A DNA stretch of 64,000 nt from Agreia sp. COWG (lineage in GTDB: Bacteria > Actinomycetota > Actinomycetes > Actinomycetales > Microbacteriaceae), in the NCBI RefSeq assembly GCF_904528075.1, contig NZ_LR882035.1, positions 1,426,001 through 1,490,000 of the forward strand, written 5' to 3'. The position numbers and the translations under genes are program-made. The notes beneath the pieces were generated by a model. It was not told the origin of the DNA, did not search any database, and saw nothing but the letters and a program-made list of their open reading frames with translations. This document shows positions 18,468 through 29,519 of this stretch, one piece after another (the stretch's first letter is position 1; every line of letters begins with the position of its first letter).

Positions 18468-20927
18468 TCAGGCCACCGACGAATAGGCGACGATGCCGCG
18501 CCTGATCAGGTCGAGTGCGTCACGAGCTGTCCGGGCAAGGCGTGCATCGGGCTGACCTTGCAACTGGTCGAGCAGATCGATGGTCTGTTTCGTCCACCGG
18601 ACGAAGTCGCCCGCTTGCATGTCGGCATCGGCCAGGACATCGTCGAGCCTGGCTCCCCGAGCCCATTGGTGCATGGCCAGACTCAGACCGGTAGACAGCT
18701 GGGGGCTTTCGGCGAGCCGGTGCCTGGTCTCGATCTCCTGGAGATCGAACAGGATCTGCCTGGTCGATTCGAGCGCGGATCGGAAGGTGCCGCGAGGGAG
18801 GAAGCAGTCTGCAACGTCGTTCTCCTCGCGCCGAGGTTCGTAGACGAGAGAGCACGCCATGGCGGCCATCCCCGCCGCGTCGAGGTCTTTCCAGGCACCA
18901 CGGCGCAGGCATTCGGCGACGAGCAGGTCGCGCTCTCCGTAGATGCGCTTCAAGGTGCGACCTGTGGCCGTCAGCATCATCTCGCCGTCTTCGGTGACCC
19001 TCAAATAGGCGAGTTCGACGAGAACATCTGTGACGCGGTCGAAGACCTTGGAAATCGCTCCGGTGCGCGTGTTGATCTGCTCGGCCAGGCGATCCGATTC
19101 CTTCTTCAGGCGCCACCATCGTTCTGCCCAGCGAGCGTGCTGCTCTCTCTCAGGGCAGCTGTGCACCGGGTGCACCTTGAGACGTCGACGAAGATCATTG
19201 ATCTTCTTGGCTCGGGAATCCCGGTCTGCGCGCGACTGACTGTCGGCGCGTCCCGCCCCGGAGCGTTCGAGATCGGTGATCTCTCGGCGCAGCGCCGCGT
19301 ATTCGGCGAAGTCGCCGCGATCACAGGTCATGGACTTGGCGTACCCCGCGAGGGATTCTTCTTGGGAGCGCAGCCTGCGAGCGAGGTCGACGACCGCTCG
19401 GTCTGCCTGGAACTGGGCGAAGGACGACTCGAGGCTCTCCCTGGTTCTGACCCGGCCGAATTGCTCGATGAGGTTGACAGCCATGTTGAACGTGGGCCGG
19501 AAACTCGAATTGAGCGGATAGCTGCGCCTCGATGCGAGGGAGGCCATGGCCTGCGGATCGAGGCCGTCCCTCCACTGGATGACCGAGTGCCCCTCGACGT
19601 CGATACCCCGACGACCTGCCCGGCCTGTGAGCTGGGTGTACTCCCCCGGCGTGATGGGAACCCGTGCCTCGCCGTTGAACTTTTCGAGCTTCTCGAGCAC
19701 CACCGTTCTGGCCGGCATGTTGATACCGAGCGCCAGCGTCTCCGTCGCAAAGACCACCTTGACGAGCTTGCGCTGGAACAGTTCCTCGACGACCTCCTTG
19801 AAGGCGGGCAGGAGTCCGGCGTGGTGCGCTGCAACCCCTCGTTGCAAGCCTTCGAGCCACTCCCAGTATCCGAGTACGGCGAGATCTTCATCGAGGATCG
19901 TGCGGCAGCGCTCCTCGACGATGTCCCTGATCTCATCGCGTTCATCGGCCGTCGTCAAGCGGATGCCGCCGCGCAGCACCTGCTTGACGGCTTGGTCACA
20001 GCCGACGCGACTGAACACGAAGAAGATCGCAGGCAGGAGGTTTTGACGGTCGAGCATGTCGATGACCTCGGGACGGTCCGCGCGCTCTTGCGCACCCGAA
20101 TGGTTGCGGTAGCCGCCATTGCCGCCGGAACGCCGGTCCCGTCCTCCTCGACGATTGCCCCCCTGGGGCATTGCGTTGCGAGCGATTCGGAGGAGTTCAG
20201 GATTCACCCGGTTGGTCGCGGCCTTGCCGGAAGAGTCGAAGAGGTCGATGAGCTTGCTGCGCACGAGAACGTGCTGGTCGAGTGGAACAGGGCGCTCTTC
20301 AGAGACGATGACCGAGGTTCGTCCACGAACAGCCTGCAGCCAATCTCCGAACTCCTCCGCGTTGCTGACGGTCGCGCTCAGAGAGACGAGCCGAACATCC
20401 GGCTGGAGGTGGATGATCACCTCCTCCCACACCGCGCCGCGGAATCGATCGGCAAGATAGTGAACCTCGTCCATGACGACGTACGACAGGTCTGTGAGCA
20501 GATCAGAGTCCGCATAGATCATGTTGCGCAGCACCTCGGTCGTCATCACGACGATTCGTGCCGAGGCATTGATATTGGTGTCGCCGGTTAGTAGGCCCAC
20601 GTTCTCGGCGCCGTACTGCGCCGTGAATTCTTGGAACTTCTGGTTGCTCAGAGCCTTGATCGGCGCGGTGTAGAAGACCTTCGTACGCTTCTGCTGCATC
20701 GCCAGATAGAGGGCGAATTCGGCCACGACAGTCTTACCCGCTCCGGTGGGCGCCGCCACGAGAACGCTGTCTCCGCCCTCGAGCGCACCGCAGGCCTCGA
20801 TCTGGAAGGTATCCAGGCCGAAGGTCAGGCCCGCGGCGAAGGAATCGAGCATGGGCTTGCCCCCGCGCGCGCGGCTGAGGGCATATCGTTCCGCCGGCGA
20901 CAGCGTCGACGGATCTGCTGACGGCAT
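18468..20927 (-). CDS. helY: Ski2-like DEAD/DEAH-box RNA helicase HelY
   Basis: ATP-dependent superfamily II helicase, 819 residues, resembling the Ski2/Mtr4 group. Motif I APTGAGKT (about residues 59-66), motif II DEVH (VMDEVHYLADRFRG), motif III SATVSNAEEFG, and motif VI QLTGRAGRRG are visible; a long helical C-terminal domain follows. Start ATG at 20927 overlaps the tatC stop by one base; the frame continues upstream inside tatC without similarity. Neighbouring tatC is the conserved actinobacterial order. Confidence 0.95.
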   Translation of the reverse strand: MPSADPSTLSPAERYALSRARGGKPMLDSFAAGLTFGLDTFQIEACGALEGGDSVLVAAPTGAGKTVVAEFALYLAMQQKRTKVFYTAPIKALSNQKFQEFTAQYGAENVGLLTGDTNINASARIVVMTTEVLRNMIYADSDLLTDLSYVVMDEVHYLADRFRGAVWEEVIIHLQPDVRLVSLSATVSNAEEFGDWLQAVRGRTSVIVSEERPVPLDQHVLVRSKLIDLFDSSGKAATNRVNPELLRIARNAMPQGGNRRGGRDRRSGGNGGYRNHSGAQERADRPEVIDMLDRQNLLPAIFFVFSRVGCDQAVKQVLRGGIRLTTADERDEIRDIVEERCRTILDEDLAVLGYWEWLEGLQRGVAAHHAGLLPAFKEVVEELFQRKLVKVVFATETLALGINMPARTVVLEKLEKFNGEARVPITPGEYTQLTGRAGRRGIDVEGHSVIQWRDGLDPQAMASLASRRSYPLNSSFRPTFNMAVNLIEQFGRVRTRESLESSFAQFQADRAVVDLARRLRSQEESLAGYAKSMTCDRGDFAEYAALRREITDLERSGAGRADSQSRADRDSRAKKINDLRRRLKVHPVHSCPEREQHARWAERWWRLKKESDRLAEQINTRTGAISKVFDRVTDVLVELAYLRVTEDGEMMLTATGRTLKRIYGERDLLVAECLRRGAWKDLDAAGMAAMACSLVYEPRREENDVADCFLPRGTFRSALESTRQILFDLQEIETRHRLAESPQLSTGLSLAMHQWARGARLDDVLADADMQAGDFVRWTKQTIDLLDQLQGQPDARLARTARDALDLIRRGIVAYSSVA

Positions 20928-21721
20928 CAGGCCGCCAACTCGGCGTCGAGCCGGTCGCTGTTGCGAGCCACTCGCCAGTCGTGGATCCACGCCACACCAT
21001 AGGCGGCGAAGTAGAGGACCACCATCGGGATCGCCAGCAGGATCATGGCTGTCGGATCTGCGGCGGGGGTGGCGATAGCGGTGAAAAGTACGATGGCGAG
21101 AATCGCGAATCGCCAAGACTTGATGATCGTCGACGCGCTCAAGACGCCGACGAAGTTGAGCAGAACCAGAAAGACGGGGAGTACGAAGGCGATGCCGACG
21201 GCGAGCACCAGCTTGAGAACGAAGTCGTAGTAACCACGAGCCGTGATGAGGTTGGTGTCCTCGGTTGGGGCGAAGCTCGCGAGCAGCACGACGATGTGGG
21301 GCAGCACGTACCAGCCGGCAATGCAGCCTGCGAAGAACAGGGGTATGGATGCACCGAGGAAACCGACGCTGTAGGCCTTCTCTTTGCGAGTCAGACCGGG
21401 TACCAGAAAGGCCCAGATCTGGTAGAGCCAGACCGGGGACGAGGCCACGATGCCGATGGTGAGTGCGATCTGGATCTTGAGATCGAAGGCGCCACCGATG
21501 TTATCCCAGTTGATGCTGGCCACGCGTCCCTGTTGTTCCGAGACCTGGGTGATCGGACCGCGGATCGCGTCGAGAACGAAATTGGACAGAAACCAACCTG
21601 CGACAGCCCCGAGAACGATACCGATCGCGGCGATGAACAGCCGCTTGCGAAGCTCGAGAAGATGCGCGCCGAGGGACATGCGCCCCTCGCTATTGGCGCG
21701 CCGCCTGGTGGAGACGGCCAC
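20927..21721 (-). CDS. tatC: twin-arginine translocase subunit TatC
   Basis: Receptor subunit for twin-arginine signal peptides. 264 residues with six helices. The N-terminal family segment MSLGAHLLELRKRL, the conserved PVWLYQIWAFLVPGLTRKEK loop and the Pro-rich FVLPVFLVLL helix are visible. Lies 5 bases after tatA and overlaps helY by one base. Confidence 0.97.
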   Translation of the reverse strand: MAVSTRRRANSEGRMSLGAHLLELRKRLFIAAIGIVLGAVAGWFLSNFVLDAIRGPITQVSEQQGRVASINWDNIGGAFDLKIQIALTIGIVASSPVWLYQIWAFLVPGLTRKEKAYSVGFLGASIPLFFAGCIAGWYVLPHIVVLLASFAPTEDTNLITARGYYDFVLKLVLAVGIAFVLPVFLVLLNFVGVLSASTIIKSWRFAILAIVLFTAIATPAADPTAMILLAIPMVVLYFAAYGVAWIHDWRVARNSDRLDAELAA

Positions 21722-21726
21722 CGGCC

Positions 21727-21990
21727 CTAAAGCTTTGGCTTGGACTCAGGCGCCACGACGGAGGGCGCGACATCGGCGGCCGGTGTTGGCTGCGCGGCTG
21801 AGGCGGCTGCAGACGCGGAATCGCCAGGAGCCTGATTCTCGTCTTTCATTGTCTTGACTTCGTTGCGGAAGATGCGCATCGATTGCCCGAGACTGCGCGC
21901 AAGTCCGGGGAGCTTGGGCGCACCGAAGAGCAGGACGATGACGACGAGAATGATGAGCAGATGTGGCCATCCAAATGCGTTACCGAGCAT
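21727..21990 (-). CDS. tatA: twin-arginine translocase subunit TatA
   Basis: Pore-forming Tat subunit, 87 residues. One N-terminal helix (GWPHLLIILVVIVLLFG) followed by the conserved FGAPKLPGLARSLG hinge and amphipathic helix, then an Ala/Pro-rich tail. ATG at 21990 is preferred over 22020 because GGAAAGGA lies upstream and it gives the family-like MLGNAFGWPHL. Overlaps the preceding small membrane gene by 11 bases. Confidence 0.96.
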   Translation of the reverse strand: MLGNAFGWPHLLIILVVIVLLFGAPKLPGLARSLGQSMRIFRNEVKTMKDENQAPGDSASAAASAAQPTPAADVAPSVVAPESKPKL

Positions 21991-22324
21991 CGGTGCGTCC
22001 TTTCCAGGCGAGTGGATCAATCAGAAGTCTACCTCGCTGCATCCGGGCGTCCCTGCGAAGCTCCTTGGCATGCGAACGTCGGGCATGCTCATCGTCGCGG
22101 CGATCGGCGACCGCCGGGTATCCGTCGAGGATGGCATTTCGCGGCGCCGCTGGCGTGAGCTTTTCGACGTTGTCTTGGAGCAGTGCGATCTTTTCGTTCA
22201 GTGCCTCGAGCTCCTCGACGATGGTGAGGCCCTTTTTCACGAGACGCCAACCGAAGTACGCGACGGTCGCGACGAGCAGGACGACGAGCGCGACCCAGAT
22301 AACGATCCATAGCCACCACTGCAT
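21980..22324 (-). CDS. small single-span membrane protein of unknown function
   Basis: 114 residues: an N-terminal helix (WWLWIVIWVALVVLLVATVAY), then a coiled-coil-like stretch (IVEELEALNEKIALLQDNVEKL) and a basic tail rich in Arg/Asp. I do not recognise a named family. It sits between pafC (4 bases away) and tatA (11-base overlap), so it is likely part of the same transcript. Codon usage is like that of its neighbours. Confidence 0.75.
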   Translation of the reverse strand: MQWWLWIVIWVALVVLLVATVAYFGWRLVKKGLTIVEELEALNEKIALLQDNVEKLTPAAPRNAILDGYPAVADRRDDEHARRSHAKELRRDARMQRGRLLIDPLAWKGRTDAR

Positions 22325-22328
22325 CGTG

Positions 22329-23354
22329 TCAGCCTAAGGGTTCGCTAGCAGAGGCGATGGCAGGGCTCGGTGTCGAGTACATCTCCAGAGCATCGGATGC
22401 CCAGCGCCTCACGGCGGCCCTGGCCTCTGGGGGGTCGAGAACCCGCGCCACGCCGGAGAGGCCTGCGACGAGCCTGATCAGCCCATGCGTGTGCGCCACC
22501 CGCACCAGGGCGCGGCTCACGTCGCCTCGGCGCTCGACCCTCGTTCCCTCTGGAACGAATTCGCCCAGCAGACCGAGCGCTTCTGGGCTGAACTCGAGCT
22601 CGACCAGCATGTGTTCGCCCGATGTGTCGAAGAGGGAGTCCGAGATCGTGACGTCGGCGGCTCGGTGCTCGATCGGCAGCCGGGTGATCACCGGGTCGCC
22701 GATGCGGTCAAGCCTGAACGTTCGGACCGCGTCGCGCGAGTGGCACCATGCGCGCAGGTACCAGACATCGTCGTCGGAGTCGAGTCGCAGGGGGTCGACT
22801 CGACGTCGCTCTGTCGATCCTCTAGCGTCCCTGTATTCGAATTCCATCTGCGTGCCGGCGGCCAGGGCCTCACCCACGATGGAAAGCAATGAACTCGATG
22901 CGGCGGGCGAGACCACGACCTGACTCGGCGTCTCGCTCGCACCCCTCGCGAGTTTGGCTGACAGGCTGGCGTAGGCCGCGGAGTCGACATTCTCAGGGAG
23001 CGATTGCAGGTATTGCAGTCCCGCGATCAGCGCTGCGGCCTCTCTGGCCGAGAATCTCGGCGAGTCGTCGATGGCCACCAGCTGCGTGATGACTATCTCG
23101 TTGTCGTCGAGCGCATCCCAGTCGATGTCGAACAGATCACCGTGCTGATAGTTGTTATCGTCGCCGGGCACCCCGGAGACGGAGATGAGCAGAACGGCCT
23201 CTCGGATCGTCTGTTCCGTCACCCCGAAGTGGCGAGCCGCCTCGTGCACCGACACCCTGTCCCTGCCGACGAGATACGGAACCAGAGACAAGAGGAAGGC
23301 GAGCTTGTCCTGGGCGTGGTGAAAAGTCACCGGGCCGTCGTGTCCGCCCGTCAC
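22329..23354 (-). CDS. pafC: WYL-domain transcriptional regulator PafC
   Basis: 341 residues: N-terminal winged-helix region (YLVGRDRVSVHEAARHFGVTEQTIREAVLLI), then a WYL domain (DDVWYLRAWCHSRDAVRTFRLDRI) and a WCX-like C-terminal part. With PafB it forms PafBC, a LexA-independent DNA-damage activator studied in mycobacteria. Overlaps pafB by 4 bases, matching the obligate heterodimer known in that system. No pafA, pup or proteasome gene is next to it here. Confidence 0.92.
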   Translation of the reverse strand: MTGGHDGPVTFHHAQDKLAFLLSLVPYLVGRDRVSVHEAARHFGVTEQTIREAVLLISVSGVPGDDNNYQHGDLFDIDWDALDDNEIVITQLVAIDDSPRFSAREAAALIAGLQYLQSLPENVDSAAYASLSAKLARGASETPSQVVVSPAASSSLLSIVGEALAAGTQMEFEYRDARGSTERRRVDPLRLDSDDDVWYLRAWCHSRDAVRTFRLDRIGDPVITRLPIEHRAADVTISDSLFDTSGEHMLVELEFSPEALGLLGEFVPEGTRVERRGDVSRALVRVAHTHGLIRLVAGLSGVARVLDPPEARAAVRRWASDALEMYSTPSPAIASASEPLG

Positions 23355-24400
23355 GGCGCATCCTCGTGGTCGCTCGAAACCGTGCGGAGCCGCTGCACCA
23401 CGGCGGCGACCAGCTCGGGTGGTGACACGACGAACACCTCGGGGCCGAACGCGGCGAGGTCGTCGGCGAGGAGCGCGAGGTCGGTGAAGTGCAGGCCTAT
23501 TCTGCCGTCGGCGAGATGTTCGCTGCCTCGGCGCTTGCCGAGCCTCGACTCGGCGTCGGTGCCCGGCTTCGTCTCCACCACGGCCACATGGGTTCGCCAG
23601 ATCTCGTCGAGTTCGGCGAGCGCGGTGTCTCCAGCGCCGGCTGGGGAGGCGCTGGCGCTCGGCGTGCGGGTTGATTGCACGGGTCCGACGATGCGCGAGA
23701 GGAGGAAAGTTCGATCGGCATGCGCTTGCATGTCGAGGCCCTGCAGATACCAGCGTCCTTGGTGCTGGACGACGGCCGTGGGCGACACCGTGCGACCCCG
23801 AGCGACCGGCTCCCCCGGTTTCAAATAGTCGAACTTCACCTGGACGGCCTTGGCGAGGGCATCCGTGAGCGGGCCGAAGGCTGTGTCTCGGGTGCGGATG
23901 CGCGGTGCATACCCGACCAGTTGCTCTGTCGCCTCGGTGCCGAGCGAACGCAACTTCAACAGGGCTCGGCGGGATTCTCCCGAGAGAGATCCCTCACGCC
24001 AGACCATCGCCGCCAGGTTCAACAGGGTTGTCTCTTCCGGTGTGAAAGAGATGTCACGTGGCAGGTCGTACTCGCCCTTCGGGATGCGATAGCGCAGGGC
24101 CTGATTGTTGCCCGGATCGGTCGGAGACTCGATGGTCTCGATGGGAACGCCGAGCTCGCGGATATCGTCCTTGTCCCGCTCGAACTGTCGCTCGAGACTG
24201 GAATTGTCTTCGCCCGGCCGGAACTTCTGCCGATAGCCCTGAACGGCCTCGAGGATCTCGTTCTTCGTCAGCCCGATCTCCGTGGCGACGAGGGCGAGCA
24301 CGAGGCTGAAGAGGCGTTCCTCGACGACGACGTTCGGCGAGCCGACCGGTACAGGGCCAGACCTCTCCGCAGGATCTGGGAGGACGGGGACGGCGGACAC
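23351..24400 (-). CDS. pafB: WYL-domain transcriptional regulator PafB
   Basis: 349 residues with N-terminal winged helix (ERLFSLVLALVATEIGLTKNEILEAV), a RQFERDKDDIRELGVPIE segment, and a WYL domain (VQHQGRWYLQGLDMQAHADRTFLLSRI). Partner of PafC. The GTG start at 24400 is preceded by TAAACT with a 7-base spacer, suggesting a leaderless transcript that begins just after the FKBP terminator; this makes pafB the first gene of the pafBC-tatAC-helY-lnt unit. Confidence 0.92.
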   Translation of the reverse strand: MSAVPVLPDPAERSGPVPVGSPNVVVEERLFSLVLALVATEIGLTKNEILEAVQGYRQKFRPGEDNSSLERQFERDKDDIRELGVPIETIESPTDPGNNQALRYRIPKGEYDLPRDISFTPEETTLLNLAAMVWREGSLSGESRRALLKLRSLGTEATEQLVGYAPRIRTRDTAFGPLTDALAKAVQVKFDYLKPGEPVARGRTVSPTAVVQHQGRWYLQGLDMQAHADRTFLLSRIVGPVQSTRTPSASASPAGAGDTALAELDEIWRTHVAVVETKPGTDAESRLGKRRGSEHLADGRIGLHFTDLALLADDLAAFGPEVFVVSPPELVAAVVQRLRTVSSDHEDAP

Positions 24401-24407
24401 GACTGTC

Positions 24408-24413
24408 AGTTTA
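24408..24413 (-). promoter_or_regulatory. -10 motif of leaderless pafB promoter
   Basis: TAAACT on the minus strand, 7 bases before the pafB GTG, immediately downstream of a terminator hairpin. Confidence 0.5.
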
Positions 24414-24416
24414 GTG

Positions 24417-24445
24417 CGCGCCGCGGCCTCGACGACCGCGGCGCG
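24417..24445 (-). terminator. terminator hairpin after the FKBP gene
   Basis: A 10-bp perfect GC stem (24417-24426 with 24436-24445) with a 9-base loop just beyond the FKBP stop codon. No T-run follows. Confidence 0.65.
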
Positions 24446-24451
24446 ACAGCG

Positions 24452-25402
24452 TCAGGATGCGGGGTTGGCGCCGAGGATATCGACGACGTACACCACCGTG
24501 GATCCGGCGGGCACACCCGTCGATCCGGTGTCGCCGAAGCCGTCTGCGGGCGGCACGACGACGAGCACCTGCGAACCGATGGTCTGTCCGACGAGCGCTT
24601 TCGCCAGTCCCGGGACAACGCCGTTCTTGTTGGCGGAGATGTCGGTGACGAGCTTCTGCGTCGCCATACCGTCTTTCCAGGTCGACTCGAAGACGGATTT
24701 GTCCTTCCAGACGATCCCGAGGGACTGCATGACGAGGACATCGTTTTCGGCCACCGTGGCGCCCGATCCCTTCTTCAGGGTCGTGAACCGCAGGTCGGTG
24801 GGTACGTCACCCGACGGGATGGTGACGCCAGGGCGTCCGTCCGGAGCTGTGACGACGCTGGGGAATCCTGCCTCGGCAGGCTGCGGGGCGCCGGGCGCCG
24901 ACCCCGGGTAGACCGAGGTGATGTCGAACACGTACGCGTCGGCGCTGTCGCCGGACGGCACCTGCGTCGCGTCGGTCGTTGCCTGGGCGGCAGGGATGAC
25001 GGCGGCGATACGGTCTCCGGCGCGCGCACAGGCGAGCGCGTCGGTGAAGCCAACCGGGGTGACCGTCTTGTCGAGGGTGATCATGAACGGAGTCTGCTGC
25101 GCGCTCGTGGTGTCGGTGCCCGAGGCCAGAACGGCCTTGCCCCAGATGACATCTCCGACCTCGGCAGCCGGGCCGGTTCCTTCGGTCAGGACGGAGCGTT
25201 CCGTCTTCTTGGCGACCAGCGGGGTGGCGAAGTCGAGCTTCGCGCTTCCCGGATCTCCCGAGGCAGTAATCGTCTCCGATGCTGAGCCCGGATCGGCCAG
25301 CGGAGTGCACGACCCCTCGTCGAGACCGGATCCGGCCGTCGCGCACGCGGACAGGCTGGCGAGAAGCGCCGCGGACAGAATGAGCGCGAACGTCTTGCGC
25401 AC
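24452..25402 (-). CDS. FKBP-type peptidyl-prolyl isomerase lipoprotein
   Basis: About 316 residues. Signal peptide with lipobox LASLSAC near the N terminus, so it is predicted to be lipid-anchored outside the membrane. A degenerate FKBP-like first half is followed by a recognisable FKBP domain (GSGATVAENDVLVMQSLGIVW, VVPGLAKALVGQTIGSQVLVVVPP, YVVDIL). GTG at 25402 is chosen since it begins MRKTFALIL-like and GAGGA precedes it; a longer start at 25441 would lengthen the leader. FKBP genes near pafBC are also seen in other actinomycetes. Confidence 0.88.
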   Translation of the reverse strand: MRKTFALILSAALLASLSACATAGSGLDEGSCTPLADPGSASETITASGDPGSAKLDFATPLVAKKTERSVLTEGTGPAAEVGDVIWGKAVLASGTDTTSAQQTPFMITLDKTVTPVGFTDALACARAGDRIAAVIPAAQATTDATQVPSGDSADAYVFDITSVYPGSAPGAPQPAEAGFPSVVTAPDGRPGVTIPSGDVPTDLRFTTLKKGSGATVAENDVLVMQSLGIVWKDKSVFESTWKDGMATQKLVTDISANKNGVVPGLAKALVGQTIGSQVLVVVPPADGFGDTGSTGVPAGSTVVYVVDILGANPAS

Positions 25403-25444
25403 GGATCCTCTTTTCACTGGTGGGAGAGCGAGCAACAGCATAGT

Positions 25445-27188
<1,744 letters not shown>

Positions 27189-27282
27189 GTCGGAGCAGTC
27201 TACGGGGCGCGGGCTGGGCGTCGATGAGACCGCCTATCCTTGACAGGATCATTCGGCTACGCGGAAAAGGGTTCTCGACACG

Positions 27283-28203
27283 GTGACACAGGGCAATGAG
27301 TTTCTTCGAGGTCGACTTCTCGTTGTCGCGTTCGAGGGCTGGAATGATGCGGGCGAGGCTGCCACGGGCGCCGTTCAGCTGCTGCGCGAACAACTCGATG
27401 TGGTGACTCTGGCGGAGGTCGATACCGAGGAGTACTTCGACTTCCAGTTCAACAGGCCCGTCGTTTCGATGGACGACGACGGCAATCGGGCGCTCGTCTG
27501 GCCCGGCGCCACGGTATATGCACCGTCGAGCACCGATGTCGACAACGTGCCGCTGGCCGCTGATGCGGAGCTGCGAGTCGGCTCCGACAATACGGGCAAC
27601 GTCTTTCTTCTCATTGGTGCCGAGCCATCGCGCAACTGGAAGAAGTTCACGGTGGAACTCCTCGACGTGGCAATGAATGCCGGCGTCACCGGAATCGTGC
27701 TGCTCGGGGCCATGCTGGCCGACGTTCCCCACACGCGCCCGATTTCGGTGATCGCGACGAGTGAGAACGCCGAGGTCAGAGCCCAGCTCGATATCGAGCG
27801 ATCGACGTACGAGGGGCCCGTCGGAATCCTCGGTGTCATCGCCGATGCAGCGGAGGCGCTCGGAATAGCGACGGTGTCGATCTGGGCGTCCGTGCCCCAC
27901 TACGTGCACAACGCACCGTCTCCCAAGGCGACCCTCGCCCTGATCGACAAGCTCGAGGAACTCGTCGACGTGGTGATTCCTCGCGGTGACCTTGTCGACG
28001 AGGCTTCCGCGTGGGAATCCGGCATCGATGTGCTCGCGGGTGAGGACGAAGAGATGGCGTCCTACATTCAGCAGTTGGAGCAGGCACGCGACACGGTGGA
28101 CTCGCCTGAGGCCAGCGGTGAGGCGATTGCGCAGGAGTTCGAAAAGTACCTGCGAAAGCGTGGAGATTCTCGCCCGGACGAGCCCTGGCGCGGTCGCGAA
28201 TAA
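27283..28203 (+). CDS. PAC2-family protein
   Basis: 306 residues. PAC2 domain similar to archaeal and eukaryotic proteasome assembly chaperone 2. Visible: LLVVAFEGWNDAGEAATGAV, the GAEPSRNW region, GMLADVPHTRP, and SIWASVPHYV. The C-terminal tail is charged. Its neighbour in many actinomycetes is also mshC. In this organism no proteasome gene is seen in the window, so its job is unknown. GTG start chosen at 27283. Confidence 0.88.
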   Translation: MTQGNEFLRGRLLVVAFEGWNDAGEAATGAVQLLREQLDVVTLAEVDTEEYFDFQFNRPVVSMDDDGNRALVWPGATVYAPSSTDVDNVPLAADAELRVGSDNTGNVFLLIGAEPSRNWKKFTVELLDVAMNAGVTGIVLLGAMLADVPHTRPISVIATSENAEVRAQLDIERSTYEGPVGILGVIADAAEALGIATVSIWASVPHYVHNAPSPKATLALIDKLEELVDVVIPRGDLVDEASAWESGIDVLAGEDEEMASYIQQLEQARDTVDSPEASGEAIAQEFEKYLRKRGDSRPDEPWRGRE

Positions 28204-28233
28204 CGAGAGATCGGCGAGCCGAGGGCCCCTCGG

Positions 28234-29493
28234 CTAGAGCTGCACGCCCAGGAGCGCGTCCACCGCCTTCGCCACGAGTCCACCGGATGCGCTAGCCCGA
28301 GAAACCCAGGCGTCGACTGCCGCGAGAGCGGCTGGGGTGTCGAGGTCGTCGGAGAGCACTCGCCGCAGTTCGTCCAGCAATTCGAGTTCTTCGACCTGGT
28401 CGCCGGATGCCGACGGTACCGCAGCGGCGGATCGCCAGCTTTCGAGGCGGTCTATCGCGTCGGCCAGCTCTGCATCCGTCCACTCCCAATCAGCTCGATA
28501 GTGGTGGCCGAGAATGACCAGACGCACCGCTGAGGGATCGACTCCTGCGGCGCGCAACCGGGAGACGAGAACGAGGTTGCCGAGCGACTTGCTCATCTTC
28601 TCGCCCTCGTAGGCGACCATTCCGGCGTGAGCGTAGGCATCGGCGAAGGGCTCCCCCGTGAGCGCCGTGGCGTGCGCGGCGGAGAACTCGTGATGGGGAA
28701 AGACGAGGTCGCTTCCGCCGCCCTGCAGGCCGAAGTGGGGTCCGAGATGCTGGAGGGCGATGACCGAGCACTCGATGTGCCAGCCCGGGCGGCCCTCCCC
28801 TACGATGCTCGGCCACGAGGGTTCTCCCTCTCTGGCCGTGCGCCACAGAAGGGGATCCAGCCGGTGGCGCTTGCCAGCACGGTCGGGGTCGCCGCCTCGC
28901 TCCGCGAAGAAGGCGTCCATCGACAATGTGTCTAGTCGGCTCTCGAGTCCGAGATGCCATGACGTTCGCTCCGCGGCGGCCGTGGAGTCGAAGTAGATGT
29001 CACGTGCGCCGGGGACCCGGGCGTCGGGTGTCTCCACGAAGTAGCCGTAGCCCTCGTCGACGAGCCGGCCGACGGCATCCGCGATGGGGGTGATGGCATC
29101 GGTCACGGCGACGTAGTCGCGGGGAGGGAGAACCCGAAGTGCGGTCATATCGGCCCGGAAGAGGTCGACCTGACTGGCGGCGAGTGCACTCCAGTCGACG
29201 CCCGTCGCCGCAGCCCGCTCGAGGAGCGGGTCGTCGACATCGGTCACATTCTGCACGTAATCGACGTCGAGTCCCGCATCGAGCCACAGCCGCTGGAAAC
29301 CGTCGAACGCGACGTAGGTCGACGCGTGCCCGATGTGCGTGGCGTCATAGGGGGTTATGCCGCAGACGTAGATGCCCGCGCGTCCGTCGGTGCCCGGCGA
29401 GGCTACTTTGTGGCCCCGGGAATCATCGAAGAGCTGAGGAATGGGACCCCGTCCCGGGAGAGTGGGGACATCGGGCCGGTTCCAGGATTTCAC
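28234..29493 (-). CDS. mshC: cysteine-1D-myo-inosityl 2-amino-2-deoxy-glucopyranoside ligase
   Basis: Mycothiol synthesis ligase joining cysteine to GlcN-Ins, related to cysteinyl-tRNA synthetase; 419 residues. HIGH motif THIGHAST near residue 53, the C-x-I zinc segment in YVCGITPYD, and the KMSKS loop GEKMSKSLGNLV are seen. It lacks the long C-terminal anticodon domain of CysS, as MshC does. The GTG start at 29493 is preceded by TAGTCT with a 6-base spacer, suggesting its own leaderless promoter. Confidence 0.96.
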   Translation of the reverse strand: MKSWNRPDVPTLPGRGPIPQLFDDSRGHKVASPGTDGRAGIYVCGITPYDATHIGHASTYVAFDGFQRLWLDAGLDVDYVQNVTDVDDPLLERAAATGVDWSALAASQVDLFRADMTALRVLPPRDYVAVTDAITPIADAVGRLVDEGYGYFVETPDARVPGARDIYFDSTAAAERTSWHLGLESRLDTLSMDAFFAERGGDPDRAGKRHRLDPLLWRTAREGEPSWPSIVGEGRPGWHIECSVIALQHLGPHFGLQGGGSDLVFPHHEFSAAHATALTGEPFADAYAHAGMVAYEGEKMSKSLGNLVLVSRLRAAGVDPSAVRLVILGHHYRADWEWTDAELADAIDRLESWRSAAAVPSASGDQVEELELLDELRRVLSDDLDTPAALAAVDAWVSRASASGGLVAKAVDALLGVQL

Positions 29494-29499
29494 CGGTCA

Positions 29500-29505
29500 A
29501 GACTA
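29500..29505 (-). promoter_or_regulatory. -10 motif of leaderless mshC promoter
   Basis: TAGTCT on the minus strand, 6 bases before the mshC GTG; it lies in the 26-base gap after uppP. Confidence 0.45.
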
Positions 29506-29519
29506 CCGTCGGGCCGAGA

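Noticed and set aside
18141..20591. 816-codon open frame on the plus strand opposite helY and lnt
   Set aside because: High-GC DNA leaves long frames opposite real genes; the product has no recognisable motif and helY is complete on the other strand.
23675..25285. 536-codon frame on the plus strand opposite pafB and the FKBP gene
   Set aside because: Shadow of genes with clear motifs on the minus strand.
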